Below are positions 49,648 to 58,784 of a DNA stretch of 64,000 nt, piece after piece. The DNA comes from Streptomyces sp. NBC_00663 (lineage in GTDB: Bacteria; Actinomycetota; Actinomycetes; Streptomycetales; Streptomycetaceae): assembly GCF_036226885.1 (NCBI RefSeq), contig NZ_CP109027.1, positions 3,844,001 through 3,908,000 on the forward strand. Direction: 5' to 3'. The notes under the pieces were generated by a model. The model was not told the origin of the DNA and made no database searches. It worked only from the letters and a program-made list of their open reading frames with translations. Numbering within the stretch: position 1 is the stretch's first letter; every line of letters starts with the position of its first letter. Both the position numbers and the translations under genes were made by a program.

Positions 49648-50748
49648 ATGCAGGAAGCCATCATCCTCGTGGGCGGCAAGGGAACGCGCTTGCGCCCGCT
49701 CACCAACCACACCCCCAAGCCGCTGCTCAGCGTCGCGGGTTCCTCCTTCATCCGGCACCAGATAGCCAAGCTGATGGACGCCGGCGTCGAGCACGTCGTG
49801 TTCGCCACCTCCTACCTCGCCAGCCTCTTCGAGGAGGAGTTCAAGGACTTCTCCCAGGACCTGGCGATCTCCTACGCCGTCGAGGAGGTGCCCCTCGGCA
49901 CCGGCGGCGCGATCCGCAACGCCGGCCGCCTGCTGCGCGGCCACGACCCGGACGCCCCGGTCCTCATCCTCAACGGCGACATCCTGTCCGGCGTCGACCT
50001 GCGCGCCCTCCTGGAGCGGCACGAGACGCAGGACGCGGACGTGACCCTGCACCTCACCCGGGTCCTCGACCCGCGCGCCTTCGGCCTGGTCCCCACCGAC
50101 GAGGACGGGAGGGTGCTCTCCTTCCTGGAGAAGCCCAAGACGGCCGCGGAGATCATCACCGACCAGATCAACGCCGGCTGCTACGTCTTCCGCCGCTCCG
50201 TCCTGGACGCCGTCCCCGCCGACCGCGAGGTCTCGGTCGAGCAGGAGACCTTCCCGCAGCTGGTCGCCGGCGGCGGCCGGGTCTTCGGCCACACCACCCA
50301 GGAGTACTGGCGCGACCTCGGCACCCCGCTGGCCTTCGTGCACGGCTCCGCCGACCTGGTCAGCGGCAGGGCGACCTCGCCCCTGGTGGCCGGCCCGTCC
50401 GAGGCGCTGATCCACCCCACGGCCGTCATCGACCCGACCGCCCGCGTCACCGGCGGCTCGACGATCGGCCCGAACGCCGTCATCGGCGCGCACGTGGTCG
50501 TCGACCGCTCGATCATCGGCGCGAACGTCACGGTCTCCGAGGGCGCCCAGGTCCACGAGTCCGTGGTGGACCACGACTCCACGATCGGCGAGGAGTCACT
50601 CCTGCGCGAGGTCGTCGTGGGCTGCCACTCGCACGTCGGCGCCCAGAACGAGCTGCCCGCCCAGTTGCGGCTGTCGTGCGGCATCCGCATCCCCGCGCAG
50701 GGTGTGCGGGTCAGCGGTACGGCCGTCGCCTGCCCGACAGTCCACTGA
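49648..50748 (+). CDS. Sugar-1-phosphate nucleotidyltransferase (mannose-1-phosphate guanylyltransferase-like)
   Basis: A 366-residue enzyme. The nucleotide-binding signature GGKGTRLRPLTNHTPKPLL is at residues 9-27, followed by LNGDILSGVDL (metal Asp), SFLEKPK and EYWRDLGTPLAF. The C-terminal third has hexapeptide repeats of a left-handed beta helix (IGPNAVIGAHVVVDRSIIGANVTV). This layout fits GDP-mannose pyrophosphorylases as well as other NDP-sugar synthases. In this operon, behind a mannosyltransferase-like gene, supply of GDP-mannose is the likeliest role; the nucleotide and sugar are not proven by sequence. Confidence 0.82.
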   Translation: MQEAIILVGGKGTRLRPLTNHTPKPLLSVAGSSFIRHQIAKLMDAGVEHVVFATSYLASLFEEEFKDFSQDLAISYAVEEVPLGTGGAIRNAGRLLRGHDPDAPVLILNGDILSGVDLRALLERHETQDADVTLHLTRVLDPRAFGLVPTDEDGRVLSFLEKPKTAAEIITDQINAGCYVFRRSVLDAVPADREVSVEQETFPQLVAGGGRVFGHTTQEYWRDLGTPLAFVHGSADLVSGRATSPLVAGPSEALIHPTAVIDPTARVTGGSTIGPNAVIGAHVVVDRSIIGANVTVSEGAQVHESVVDHDSTIGEESLLREVVVGCHSHVGAQNELPAQLRLSCGIRIPAQGVRVSGTAVACPTVH

Positions 50749-50783
50749 AGTCGCCGGCCTGACCGGACAGTTACTGGAGAACC

Positions 50784-52811
50784 GTGACCAGCCATCGTTC
50801 CAAGGCCACGAACGCGGAGCGCCTCCGCAAGTACCGGCCTGACATTCAGGGCCTGCGTGCCGTCGCCATCATGATGGTCGTCGCCATGCACTGCGGCATC
50901 CTCGACATCCACGGCGGCGTGGACGTCAGCTTCGTGCTCAGCGGCTTCCTCATCGGCAGCCAGCTCCTCGCCGAGATCGACAAGACCGGCAAGATCTCCC
51001 TGAGCAAGTTCTGGGCCCGCCGCTTCCGGCGTCTGGCGCCGGGCGCCGCCGTCACCATCGTCGCCGTGGGCGTTCTGTCCTGGATCTACGCGAGCCCCTT
51101 CAGGTTCCGCGAGTACATGGACGACGGACTCGCCGCCTCGGTGAGCCTCATCAACTGGCGGCTGGCCGAGAACGGCACCGACTACTTCGCCAACGACGGC
51201 AGCCAGTCGCCGTACCAGCACTTCTGGTCACTGGGTATCGAGGAGCAGTTCTATCTCGCCGCCCCGATCGTCCTCCTCGTCGTGGCCTGGATCAGCCGGC
51301 TCATCTTCCGCAACCGTCTCCTGGTGGGGCTGGTCCTCATGGGCGCGGTGGGCGGTTCGTTCTACCTGGGCTACAGCCTGACCACGCCGAACCAGCCGCT
51401 GGCCTACTTCGGCACCCACACCCGCATCTGGGAACTCACCTTCGGCGTCCTGCTCGCACTCTGGGCACCGTTCCTGTCCCGTATGCCGCGGGGTCTCGCC
51501 GCGGTCGTCTCCTGGCTGGGCCTGGGCACCCTCCTGGTCACCGGGATGCTCATCACCGAGAACACCCCGCTGCCGGGATACGCCGTCGCCGGTCCCGTGC
51601 TCGGCGCGTGGCTGATCATCGCCGGCGGCTGCGCCAACCCCGGTTTCGGCGCGGAGAAGCTCCTCGACAACCCCGTCTTCGACTTCATCGGCAAGGTCAG
51701 CTACGGGTGGTACCTGTGGCACTGGCCGCTGCTGATCCTCTGGCCGCACATCATCGACTGGGAGTTCGGCTACTCGGACCGCTTCCGGGTGGCGGTCCTC
51801 TCCTTCCTGCTCGCCATCGTCATGCACTTCATCGTCGAGAAGCGGTTCAGGGAGAACGTGAAGCTGGTCGTGCGTCCCTGGCTGGGCATACTCACCGGCG
51901 GCGCCCTGACAGGTACCGCGGCCGTCGCCATGGTGGTCGCCCTTCAGGTGCCGCTCAACCTCTCCATCGGTACCGCCGGAACCGCCGCCGCCCTGACCGG
52001 GTTCGACGGCACCGAGTCCGTGGAGAAGGCGGTGAGCGAGCGGTCCGACCCCAAGGTCAGCCAGAGCACGCTGCTGAAGTCCCCCAAGGACCGGGGTGAC
52101 CACGGCTGCATCGACCAGCTGCTGGTCAGCAGCTGGACCCTGCACGACGACTGCGTCATCGGCGACAAGGAGTCCGACAGGACGCTGGTGCTGCTCGGCG
52201 ACTCGCACGCCTACCAGTGGGGCAACGCCTTCGACGCGCTCGGCCGCAAGCTGCACGTCAAGGTCATCACGGTCATCAAGAGCGGCTGCTCGCCCGAGGT
52301 TTACCAGATCACGCGCGAGGATCTGGGGCGCGAGTACACCGAGTGCACGAGCTGGCGGAAGTCTGCTCTCGCGTACATCAAGAAGCTCAAGCCGGACGTC
52401 ATCGCGGTGGCCAACCGGGTCCAGTTCAACACCGTGCGCGAAGGCGCCGAGGACACGTTCAAGAAGCTTGAGGCCACTGGGTCGGACCTGATCTATCTGA
52501 CCGACACGCCGAAGCCGACCTTCAGCGTCCCGGACTGCCTGGCCGAGGAGTCCGACACCCCCTCCTCGTGCACCCTGAAGGCGGAGACCGCCGTCGACCT
52601 GCCCGAGTTCCGGAAACTGGAGCGCGAGGTGGCCAAGGAGCACGGAGCCACGGTCATCAACACGCTCCCCGCGTTCTGCGCGGACGGCTACTGCCCGGCG
52701 GTCATCGGCGGACACGTGGTCTATTGGGACAACAGCCATATGACCGGCGGCTACGCCAAGTCCCTGGAGTCGTTCCTGGAGCCGACCTTCAAGAAGATCC
52801 TGGCCGGCTGA
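50784..52811 (+). CDS. Acyltransferase-3 / SGNH fusion (OafA-like O-acyltransferase)
   Basis: A 675-residue protein from a GTG preceded by TGGAGA. The N-terminal half (about 20-390) is the multi-span acyltransferase-3 domain: YRPDIQGLRAVAIMMVVAMHC, DVSFVLSGFLIGSQLL, FWARRFRRLAPG and SLGIEEQFYL. After a linker comes an extracytoplasmic SGNH domain with the serine in LLGDSHAYQWG (Ser474) and the catalytic pair in YWDNSHMTGG (Asp649, His652). OafA-type fusions move acetyl or other acyl groups across the membrane onto polysaccharides. It closes the operon before a strong terminator, suggesting O-acylation of the polymer made here. Confidence 0.92.
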   Translation: MTSHRSKATNAERLRKYRPDIQGLRAVAIMMVVAMHCGILDIHGGVDVSFVLSGFLIGSQLLAEIDKTGKISLSKFWARRFRRLAPGAAVTIVAVGVLSWIYASPFRFREYMDDGLAASVSLINWRLAENGTDYFANDGSQSPYQHFWSLGIEEQFYLAAPIVLLVVAWISRLIFRNRLLVGLVLMGAVGGSFYLGYSLTTPNQPLAYFGTHTRIWELTFGVLLALWAPFLSRMPRGLAAVVSWLGLGTLLVTGMLITENTPLPGYAVAGPVLGAWLIIAGGCANPGFGAEKLLDNPVFDFIGKVSYGWYLWHWPLLILWPHIIDWEFGYSDRFRVAVLSFLLAIVMHFIVEKRFRENVKLVVRPWLGILTGGALTGTAAVAMVVALQVPLNLSIGTAGTAAALTGFDGTESVEKAVSERSDPKVSQSTLLKSPKDRGDHGCIDQLLVSSWTLHDDCVIGDKESDRTLVLLGDSHAYQWGNAFDALGRKLHVKVITVIKSGCSPEVYQITREDLGREYTECTSWRKSALAYIKKLKPDVIAVANRVQFNTVREGAEDTFKKLEATGSDLIYLTDTPKPTFSVPDCLAEESDTPSSCTLKAETAVDLPEFRKLEREVAKEHGATVINTLPAFCADGYCPAVIGGHVVYWDNSHMTGGYAKSLESFLEPTFKKILAG

Positions 52812-52850
52812 CCTACCACACCAAGCCGACCCAGAACCCAGAACACAAGA

Positions 52851-52880
52851 AAGAGGGGCCCCGAGACCGGGGCCCCTCTT
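52851..52880. terminator. Bidirectional terminator after the polysaccharide operon
   Basis: AAGAGGGGCCCC and GGGGCCCCTCTT pair perfectly around GAGACC. It lies between the convergent acyltransferase gene and truA and touches the truA stop, serving both directions; the flanking A and T tracts resemble a classical intrinsic terminator. Confidence 0.93.
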
Positions 52881-53725
52881 CAGTGCACCTGCCCCCGTAC
52901 CCGCCGAGCCTGCCGCTGCCGCTCCGCAAGCAGTTCGTCCGCCGGATAAGCGACCTCCTCCAGCGTCAGCCCGTGCGGCCGCACCACATGCACGGCACTG
53001 TCCCGCACCCCCGCGTCCAGCACCTTCCGCGGCCACTCCACGCCCCGGTGCCCGTCCCCCACGAACAACAGCGCCCCCACCATGGACCGCACCTGGTTGT
53101 GGCAGAACGCGTCGGCGCGGACCTCGATCTCGACGACCCCGTCCGCGCTCCTGCGCACCCCGAAGTCGAAGATCTCCCGAACCGTCGACGCCCCCTCACG
53201 CTTCTTCGCGTAGGCGGCGAAGTCATGCTCCCCGACCAGCGACTTGGCGGCGGCGTCCATCACCTCGACGTCCAACTCCCAGTCGTGCCACAGCACATGA
53301 TTGCGGAGCAGCGGATCCACACCCCCGGGCCGGTCCCCGACCCGGTACACATACCGCCGCCACAACGCGGCGAACCGAGCGTTGAACCCCTCGGCGGCCT
53401 CCCCGGCCGCCCACACCCGCACATCCTTGGGAAGCCGCCCGGCCAGCCGCTTGAGCAGCTTCTCCCGATGCTCCGCCCACACGTCCTCGGGCAGATCGAC
53501 ATGAGCCACCTGCCCCCGGGCGTGCACCCCCGCATCCGTCCGCCCGGCCACGGTCAGCTCGTACGTCGTCTCCCCCGACCGCGTCACGGTCCGCAGAGCA
53601 TCCTCGATCTCCCCCTGCACGGTCCGCTGCCCACCGGCCTGCTTGGCCCAGCCGCGGAACTCGCTCCCGTCGTAGGACAGATCAAGGCGCACACGCACGA
53701 ACCCGGGCTCAACTTCGTCACTCAC
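52880..53725 (-). CDS. truA: tRNA pseudouridine(38-40) synthase TruA
   Basis: A 281-residue TruA from GTG. RLDLSYDGSEFRGWAKQAG opens the fold, the catalytic Asp is in TVAGRTDAGVHARGQVAHVD, and HNQVRSMVGALLFVG is the C-terminal motif. It isomerises uridines 38-40 in the anticodon arm. It is the last gene of the ribosomal operon direction, following rplQ after a gap with an imperfect hairpin and a dispersed repeat. Confidence 0.97.
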   Translation of the reverse strand: MSDEVEPGFVRVRLDLSYDGSEFRGWAKQAGGQRTVQGEIEDALRTVTRSGETTYELTVAGRTDAGVHARGQVAHVDLPEDVWAEHREKLLKRLAGRLPKDVRVWAAGEAAEGFNARFAALWRRYVYRVGDRPGGVDPLLRNHVLWHDWELDVEVMDAAAKSLVGEHDFAAYAKKREGASTVREIFDFGVRRSADGVVEIEVRADAFCHNQVRSMVGALLFVGDGHRGVEWPRKVLDAGVRDSAVHVVRPHGLTLEEVAYPADELLAERQRQARRVRGQVH

Positions 53726-53751
53726 ACACAGATCCTCTCAGGAACAGAAAA

Positions 53752-53783
53752 GCGGGCCCGCTCCCGAAAAGGAACGGACCCGC
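53752..53783 (-). terminator. Imperfect hairpin between rplQ and truA
   Basis: GCGGGCCCGCTCC (53752-53764) pairs with GGAACGGACCCGC (53771-53783) with two C-A mismatches around CGAAAA. It may partly terminate the rplQ transcript, leaving truA weakly co-transcribed. Confidence 0.6.
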
Positions 53784-53793
53784 CAACGCCCTA

Positions 53794-53839
53794 AAGGGGC
53801 GCGGGGAACTGCGCGAGCAACCACGACACAGCCGCAGCC
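53794..53839. repeat. Dispersed intergenic repeat, copy 2
   Basis: The second copy of the 46-bp element found at 41391-41436, again containing GGGGCGCGGGGAACTGCGCG and ending GCCGCAGCC. It occupies the rplQ-truA gap just beyond the hairpin. Confidence 0.8.
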
Positions 53840-53866
53840 GCCGTCCAACAGAACCCGGCAGAACGC

Positions 53867-54364
53867 TTACGCGTCCTTCGACTCCTCAGCCGCGGCGTCC
53901 TCGACGACCTCGTCAGCCTTGGTCTCCTCGACCTTGGCCTCCTCGGACTCCTTGACCGCACGCTTCGTCGCAGCCTCGGCCTCACCCGTAGCCTGCTGCG
54001 CGACCGTCAGCGCCTCGACCAGCTCGATGACAGCCATGGGCGCGTTGTCGCCACGGCGGTTACCGATCTTGGTGATACGGGTGTAGCCACCCGGACGGTT
54101 CTCGTACCGCGGGCCGATCTCGGTGAAGAGCGTGTGCACGATGCCCTTGTCCGTGATGACCTGGAGCACCTGGCGGCGGTTGTGAAGGTCGCCCTTCTTC
54201 GCCTTGGTGACCAGACGCTCGGCGTACGGCCGCAGACGACGGGCCTTCGCCTCGGTGGTGGTGATACGGCCGTGCTCGAAGAGCTGCTTCGCGAGGTTCG
54301 CGAGGAGGAGCTTCTCGTGCGCGGCGCTGCCGCCCAGACGGGCACCCTTGGTGGGCTTCGGCAT
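53867..54364 (-). CDS. rplQ: 50S ribosomal protein L17
   Basis: A 165-residue L17. The core MPKPTKGARLGGSAAHEKLLL through YTRITKIGNRRGDNAPMAVIEL is standard; about 45 extra C-terminal residues rich in Glu, Ala and Lys (ATKRAVKESEEAKVEET) form the acidic tail usual in streptomycetes. It follows rpoA after 104 bases. Confidence 0.97.
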   Translation of the reverse strand: MPKPTKGARLGGSAAHEKLLLANLAKQLFEHGRITTTEAKARRLRPYAERLVTKAKKGDLHNRRQVLQVITDKGIVHTLFTEIGPRYENRPGGYTRITKIGNRRGDNAPMAVIELVEALTVAQQATGEAEAATKRAVKESEEAKVEETKADEVVEDAAAEESKDA

Positions 54365-54468
54365 TTCTTTCTCCTGTGTGTCTGCCCCGGCCGTATCAGG
54401 TACCGGGGTCAGGAACCCGATGAGCGGATGCTCACCGGCAACGACCGGTCAGTACTGCGCTGTAGCGC

Positions 54469-55491
54469 TCAGTACTGCTCGGTCTCCACGAAACCCGCGT
54501 CCGCGTCGTCGTCGGCGCCGAAGGCGTCGGCAGCGGCCGTGGGGTCGAATCCGGGCGGGCTGTCCTTGAGGGCCAGGCCCATGCCGGCCAGCTTCGCCTT
54601 GACCTCGTCGATCGACTTCGCACCGAAGTTGCGAATGTCGAGGAGGTCCGCCTCGGAGCGGGCGACGAGCTCACCCACGGAGTGGATGCCCTCACGCTTG
54701 AGGCAGTTGTACGACCGAACGGTGAGCTCCAGCTCCTCGATCGGCAGCGCCAGATCAGCGGCGAGGGCGGCGTCCGTGGGGGACGGGCCCATGTCGATGC
54801 CCTCGGCGTCGATGTTCAGCTCGCGGGCGAGACCGAACAGCTCCACCAGGGTCTTACCGGCCGACGCCATGGCGTCACGGGGACGCATGGCCTGCTTCGT
54901 CTCGACGTCGACGATCAGCTTGTCGAAGTCGGTGCGCTGCTCGACACGGGTCGCCTCGACCTTGTACGTGACCTTCAGCACCGGCGAGTAGATGGAGTCG
55001 ACCGGGATACGGCCGATCTCCTGGCCCACCTGCTTGTTCTGCACGGCGGAGACGTAACCACGGCCACGCTCGACCGTGAGCTCCATCTCCAGCTTGCCCT
55101 TGCCGTTGAGCGTGGCGAGGACCAGGTCGGGGTTGTGCACCTCGACGCCGGCCGGGGGCGCGATGTCGGCGGCGGTGACCAGACCCGGGCCCTGCTTGCG
55201 CAGGTACATCACGACCGGCTCGTCGTGCTCCGAGGAGACGACCAGCTGCTTGATGTTCAGGATGAGGTCGGTCACGTCCTCCTTGACGCCCGGCACGGTG
55301 GTGAACTCGTGCAGGACACCGTCGATACGGATGCTGGTGACAGCAGCGCCGGGGATCGACGACAGGAGGGTACGGCGGAGGGAGTTGCCGAGGGTGTAGC
55401 CGAAGCCCGGCTCCAGCGGCTCGATCACGAACCGGGAGCGGAACTCGTCAACGACCTCTTCGGTCAACGAGGGACGCTGAGCGATCAGCAT
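54469..55491 (-). CDS. rpoA: DNA-directed RNA polymerase subunit alpha
   Basis: A 340-residue alpha subunit. The N-terminal dimerisation domain contains FVIEPLEPGFGYTLGNSLRRTLLSSIPGAA in pieces up to LTVERGRGYV; the C-terminal domain that binds UP elements and activators contains LDLPIEELELTVRSYNCLKREGI and LLDIRNFGAKSIDEVKAKL-like motifs. It nucleates core polymerase assembly. Located between rpsK and rplQ as in most bacteria. Confidence 0.98.
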   Translation of the reverse strand: MLIAQRPSLTEEVVDEFRSRFVIEPLEPGFGYTLGNSLRRTLLSSIPGAAVTSIRIDGVLHEFTTVPGVKEDVTDLILNIKQLVVSSEHDEPVVMYLRKQGPGLVTAADIAPPAGVEVHNPDLVLATLNGKGKLEMELTVERGRGYVSAVQNKQVGQEIGRIPVDSIYSPVLKVTYKVEATRVEQRTDFDKLIVDVETKQAMRPRDAMASAGKTLVELFGLARELNIDAEGIDMGPSPTDAALAADLALPIEELELTVRSYNCLKREGIHSVGELVARSEADLLDIRNFGAKSIDEVKAKLAGMGLALKDSPPGFDPTAAADAFGADDDADAGFVETEQY

Positions 55492-55604
55492 GTTGCGTTC
55501 CTTCTGTCAGGGGCGCCCGCTATTTGACGCCCTGATATGTAACAAGGGTACGGGCGATACGACTCATAAGAGCCGTACCGCCCGAGAAGCCCAGAGAAGC
55601 GAGG

Positions 55605-56009
55605 TCAGACGCGACGACGCTTCGGCGGACGGCAGCCGTTGTGCGGGGTCGGGGTGACGTCCTGGATGGAGCCGACCTCGAGGCCCGTCGCCTGGAGCGA
55701 ACGGATGGCGGTCTCACGACCGGAACCCGGGCCCTTGACGAAGACGTCAACCTTGCGCATGCCGTGCTCCTGCGCGCGACGGGCGGCCGACTCGGCGGCC
55801 ATCTGCGCGGCGAAGGGGGTGGACTTGCGCGAGCCCTTGAAGCCGACGTGGCCGGCGGAGGCCCAGGAGATCACGTTGCCCGAGGGGTCCGTGATCGAGA
55901 CGATGGTGTTGTTGAACGTGCTCTTGATGTGGGCGTGCCCATGAGCGACGTTCTTCTTTTCCTTGCGGCGCACCTTCTTGGCAGCGCCCTGACGACCCTT
56001 GGGGGGCAT
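55605..56009 (-). CDS. rpsK: 30S ribosomal protein S11
   Basis: A 134-residue S11, beginning with a basic extension and then VAHGHAHIKSTFNNTIVSIT, with the C-terminal TPTPHNGCRPPKRRRV highly typical. It forms part of the platform of the small subunit. It follows rpsM by 70 bases. Confidence 0.98.
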   Translation of the reverse strand: MPPKGRQGAAKKVRRKEKKNVAHGHAHIKSTFNNTIVSITDPSGNVISWASAGHVGFKGSRKSTPFAAQMAAESAARRAQEHGMRKVDVFVKGPGSGRETAIRSLQATGLEVGSIQDVTPTPHNGCRPPKRRRV

Positions 56010-56079
56010 CTAGTTACTCCTACGGGGAGGTGGTCGGTCCTACAGCGAAGACCGCTGGTGAAGCGTTGTCCGCTGAGGA

Positions 56080-56460
56080 CTACTTCTTGCCGGGCTTCTT
56101 CTTGCCGGCGATGGCGCGACGCGGGCCCTTGCGGGTGCGGGCGTTCGTGCTCGTACGCTGACCGCGGACGGGCAGACCACGACGGTGACGGAGACCCTGG
56201 TAGCAGCCGATCTCGACCTTGCGGCGGATGTCGGCCTGGACCTCGCGACGGAGGTCACCCTCGGTCTTGATGTTGCTGTCGACGTACTCACGAATCGCGA
56301 CGAGCTGCTCCTCGGAGAGGTCGCGAACGCGGGTGTTCGGGTCGATGCCGGTCTCCGCCAGCGTCTGCTGGGAGAGGGTCCGACCGATGCCGAACACGTA
56401 GGTCAGGGCGACCTCCACGCGCTTTTCGCGCGGGATGTCAACACCGGAAACGCGTGCCAT
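56080..56460 (-). CDS. rpsM: 30S ribosomal protein S13
   Basis: A 126-residue S13 with MARVSGVDIPREKRVEVALT at the start, YQGLRHRRGLPVRGQRT in the C-terminal half and a Lys-rich tail (AIAGKKKPGKK) that contacts P-site tRNA. It follows rpmJ after 191 bases that hold no further gene. Confidence 0.98.
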   Translation of the reverse strand: MARVSGVDIPREKRVEVALTYVFGIGRTLSQQTLAETGIDPNTRVRDLSEEQLVAIREYVDSNIKTEGDLRREVQADIRRKVEIGCYQGLRHRRGLPVRGQRTSTNARTRKGPRRAIAGKKKPGKK

Positions 56461-56651
56461 TCAATGGCTCCTGGTGATCTTCGGAGGTCTTCCGCAGTAC
56501 CGGCTCCCAGCCGCCGTACCAGGTACGAACTGGGTCCTCGGCCTCCGAACCGAGGGTGTCAGGCACCAGGTGCCTGGGTACTGCGTATGAACAAATTCAG
56601 CTCGCGTCGCGCGAATCTCTGCGATGTCGATGCAGAGGGTTAGGTCGTGCG

Positions 56652-56765
56652 TCAGCCCTGGCGCTGCTTGTGGCGCGGGTTCTCGCAAATGACCATGACC
56701 CGACCGTGACGGCGGATCACCCTGCACTTGTCGCAGATCTTCTTGACGCTCGGCTTGACCTTCAT
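56652..56765 (-). CDS. rpmJ: 50S ribosomal protein L36
   Basis: A 37-residue protein. MKVKPSVKKICDKC, VICENPRH and the end QRQG give the zinc-binding set Cys11, Cys14, Cys27 and His32, so this is the zinc-containing (C+) form. Streptomycetes often carry a zinc-free paralogue under zinc control elsewhere. It lies between infA and rpsM. Confidence 0.97.
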   Translation of the reverse strand: MKVKPSVKKICDKCRVIRRHGRVMVICENPRHKQRQG

Positions 56766-56794
56766 GGGATTGAGGTTCTCCGAGTCAGAGGGAT

Positions 56795-57016
56795 CTACTT
56801 GTAGCGGTAGACGATCCGGCCACGCGTCAGGTCGTACGGAGACAGCTCCACCACGACCCGGTCGTCAGGGAGGATGCGGATGTAGTGCATACGCATCTTG
56901 CCGCTGATGTGTGCCAGGACCTGGTGGCCGTTCTGGAGCTCGACCTTGAACATGGCGTTCGGAAGAGACTCGACGACAGTGCCCTCGATCTCGATGGCAC
57001 CTTGCTTCTTGGCCAC
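56795..57016 (-). CDS. infA: Translation initiation factor IF-1
   Basis: A 73-residue S1-type OB-fold protein: MAKKQGAIEIEGTVVESLPN, LQNGHQVLAHISGKMRMHYI and DLTRGRIVYRYK. It binds the A site during initiation. It follows map after a 165-base gap and heads the infA-rpmJ-rpsM-rpsK-rpoA-rplQ run. Confidence 0.98.
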   Translation of the reverse strand: MAKKQGAIEIEGTVVESLPNAMFKVELQNGHQVLAHISGKMRMHYIRILPDDRVVVELSPYDLTRGRIVYRYK

Positions 57017-57181
57017 GCTTCGCCCTTCGAATCGACTACCTTGATCGACTCCCGCACCTGTCTCTTACGAGTGCATGCGGACATGCGGGTGCACGAGAGC
57101 CGACGAGTCAGTCTACGTCAGCACACCCGGAAAGACGAATCGAGGAAGGATGCCCGGGTGGGGAGATCTTTAAGCACGCGT

Positions 57182-58018
57182 CTATGCCACGGGATCCGGC
57201 GCGGCGACAACGCCGTACTCCGCGAGCTTCGCCTTGCCCCCGTCGGGAGCCGTCAGGACCAGCGGGCCGTCGGCCGTCAGCGCCACCGAGTGCTCCCAGT
57301 GCGAGGACCACGTGCCGTCCGTCGTGATGACCGTCCAGTCGTCCGACAACACCTCGGTCCGGGGGGTGCCCAGCGACACCATCGGCTCGATCGCCAGGCA
57401 GAAGCCCGGCACCAGCTTCGGGCCCTTGCCCCGGCGCCGGTCGACGTAGTTCAGCAGATGCGGGTCCATGTGCATCTCGGTGCCGATGCCATGGCCGCCG
57501 TAGTCCTCGATGATCCCGTACTTGCCGCCGCCCGGCTTCGGCTGGCGGCGGATGTACGTCTCGATGGCCTTGGAGACGTCCAGCAGCCGGTTGCCCTGCT
57601 TCATCGCGGCGATACCGGCCCACATGGACTCCTCGGTCACCCGAGACAGCTCGATCAGCTCCGGAGCGTGACCCGAGCCCACGAACGCGGTGAACGCCGC
57701 GTCGCCGTGCCAGCCGTCGACGATCGCGCCGGCGTCGATGGAGATGATGTCGCCGTCCTTCAGCACGACCTCGTCGGAGGGGATGCCGTGGACGACGACC
57801 TCGTTGACGGAGGTGCAGATCGTCGCGGGGAAACCGCCGTACCCGAGGAAGTTGGACTTCGCGCCGTGCTCGGCGATCACCTTGCGCGCGACCTCGTCGA
57901 GGTCCTTGGTGCTGGCGCCGGGGACCGCGGCCTCACGCGTGGCCGCATGGATCGCGGCGACGACCAGCCCCGCCTCTCGCATCTTGGCGATCTGCTCGGG
58001 GCTCTTGATCTGCACCAT
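57182..58018 (-). CDS. map: Methionine aminopeptidase, type I
   Basis: A 278-residue MetAP. KSPEQIAKMREAGLVVAAIH starts the pita-bread fold; GDIISIDAGAIVDGWHGDAAFTAF contains the metal-binding aspartates, GIIEDYGGHGIGTEMHMDP the histidine, and LAIEPMVSLG with WSSHWEHSVALT the glutamates. It removes N-terminal methionine. No N-terminal zinc finger is present. It follows adk after about 100 bases. Confidence 0.97.
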   Translation of the reverse strand: MVQIKSPEQIAKMREAGLVVAAIHAATREAAVPGASTKDLDEVARKVIAEHGAKSNFLGYGGFPATICTSVNEVVVHGIPSDEVVLKDGDIISIDAGAIVDGWHGDAAFTAFVGSGHAPELIELSRVTEESMWAGIAAMKQGNRLLDVSKAIETYIRRQPKPGGGKYGIIEDYGGHGIGTEMHMDPHLLNYVDRRRGKGPKLVPGFCLAIEPMVSLGTPRTEVLSDDWTVITTDGTWSSHWEHSVALTADGPLVLTAPDGGKAKLAEYGVVAAPDPVA

Positions 58019-58121
58019 GGGGGTCCTGCGCTCTCCGTCACTCGACCGGTTCGGGTTACCTGCACAACAACAGTACGGCCGTGGAGTCCCTCAGGACTTC
58101 ACGGCCGTACCAGGACGACGA

Positions 58122-58784
58122 CTACTGGTCGTCGCCCTCACGCTTCAGCGCGGCCAGCGCGCGGGTGGTGACCTCGTCCACCGGACCCATGGCCTCGATC
58201 GTCACCACCAGGCCCTGGGCCTTGTAGTAGTCGATGATCGGCTCGGTCTGCGTGTGGTAGACCTCCAGCCGCGTCCGGACGGTGGCCTCGGAGTCGTCGT
58301 CACGCTGGTACAGCTCGCCGCCGCAGACGTCGCAGACGCCTTCCTTGGCGGGCTTCTTGTACGTCACGTGGAAGACGTGGGCGGAGTCGTTGCGACAGAT
58401 GCGCCGGCCGGCGATCCGCTTGACGACCTCCTCCTCCGGGGCCTCCAGGTCGAGCACGGCGTCCAGCTTGATGCCCTCGGTGTTCAGCAGCTCGTCCAGC
58501 GCCTCGGCCTGCGAGACGTTCCGCGGGAAGCCGTCCAGGAGGAAGCCGTTCACGGCGTCCGCCTGTTCCATACGGTCCTTGGCCATCGCAATGGTGACCT
58601 CGTCGGGGACGAGGTTGCCGGCGTCCATGTAGGACTTCGCGAGTTTGCCGAGCTCCGTCTGCTGGCTGATGTTGGCGCGGAACAGGTCGCCCGTGGAGAT
58701 GTGCGGGACACGCAGCTTCTCGGCGAGGCGCGTGGCCTGCGTTCCCTTTCCGGCGCCAGGCGGCCCGACGAGGACGATTCGCAT
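58122..58784 (-). CDS. adk: Adenylate kinase
   Basis: A 220-residue adenylate kinase with P-loop VGPPGAGKGTQATRL at residues 5-19, GFLLDGFPRNVSQAEAL, and a long LID from RICRN to VCDVCGG whose cysteines indicate a zinc-bound LID. It equilibrates AMP, ADP and ATP. The start overlaps the secY stop by one base, so the two are translationally coupled. Confidence 0.97.
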   Translation of the reverse strand: MRIVLVGPPGAGKGTQATRLAEKLRVPHISTGDLFRANISQQTELGKLAKSYMDAGNLVPDEVTIAMAKDRMEQADAVNGFLLDGFPRNVSQAEALDELLNTEGIKLDAVLDLEAPEEEVVKRIAGRRICRNDSAHVFHVTYKKPAKEGVCDVCGGELYQRDDDSEATVRTRLEVYHTQTEPIIDYYKAQGLVVTIEAMGPVDEVTTRALAALKREGDDQ

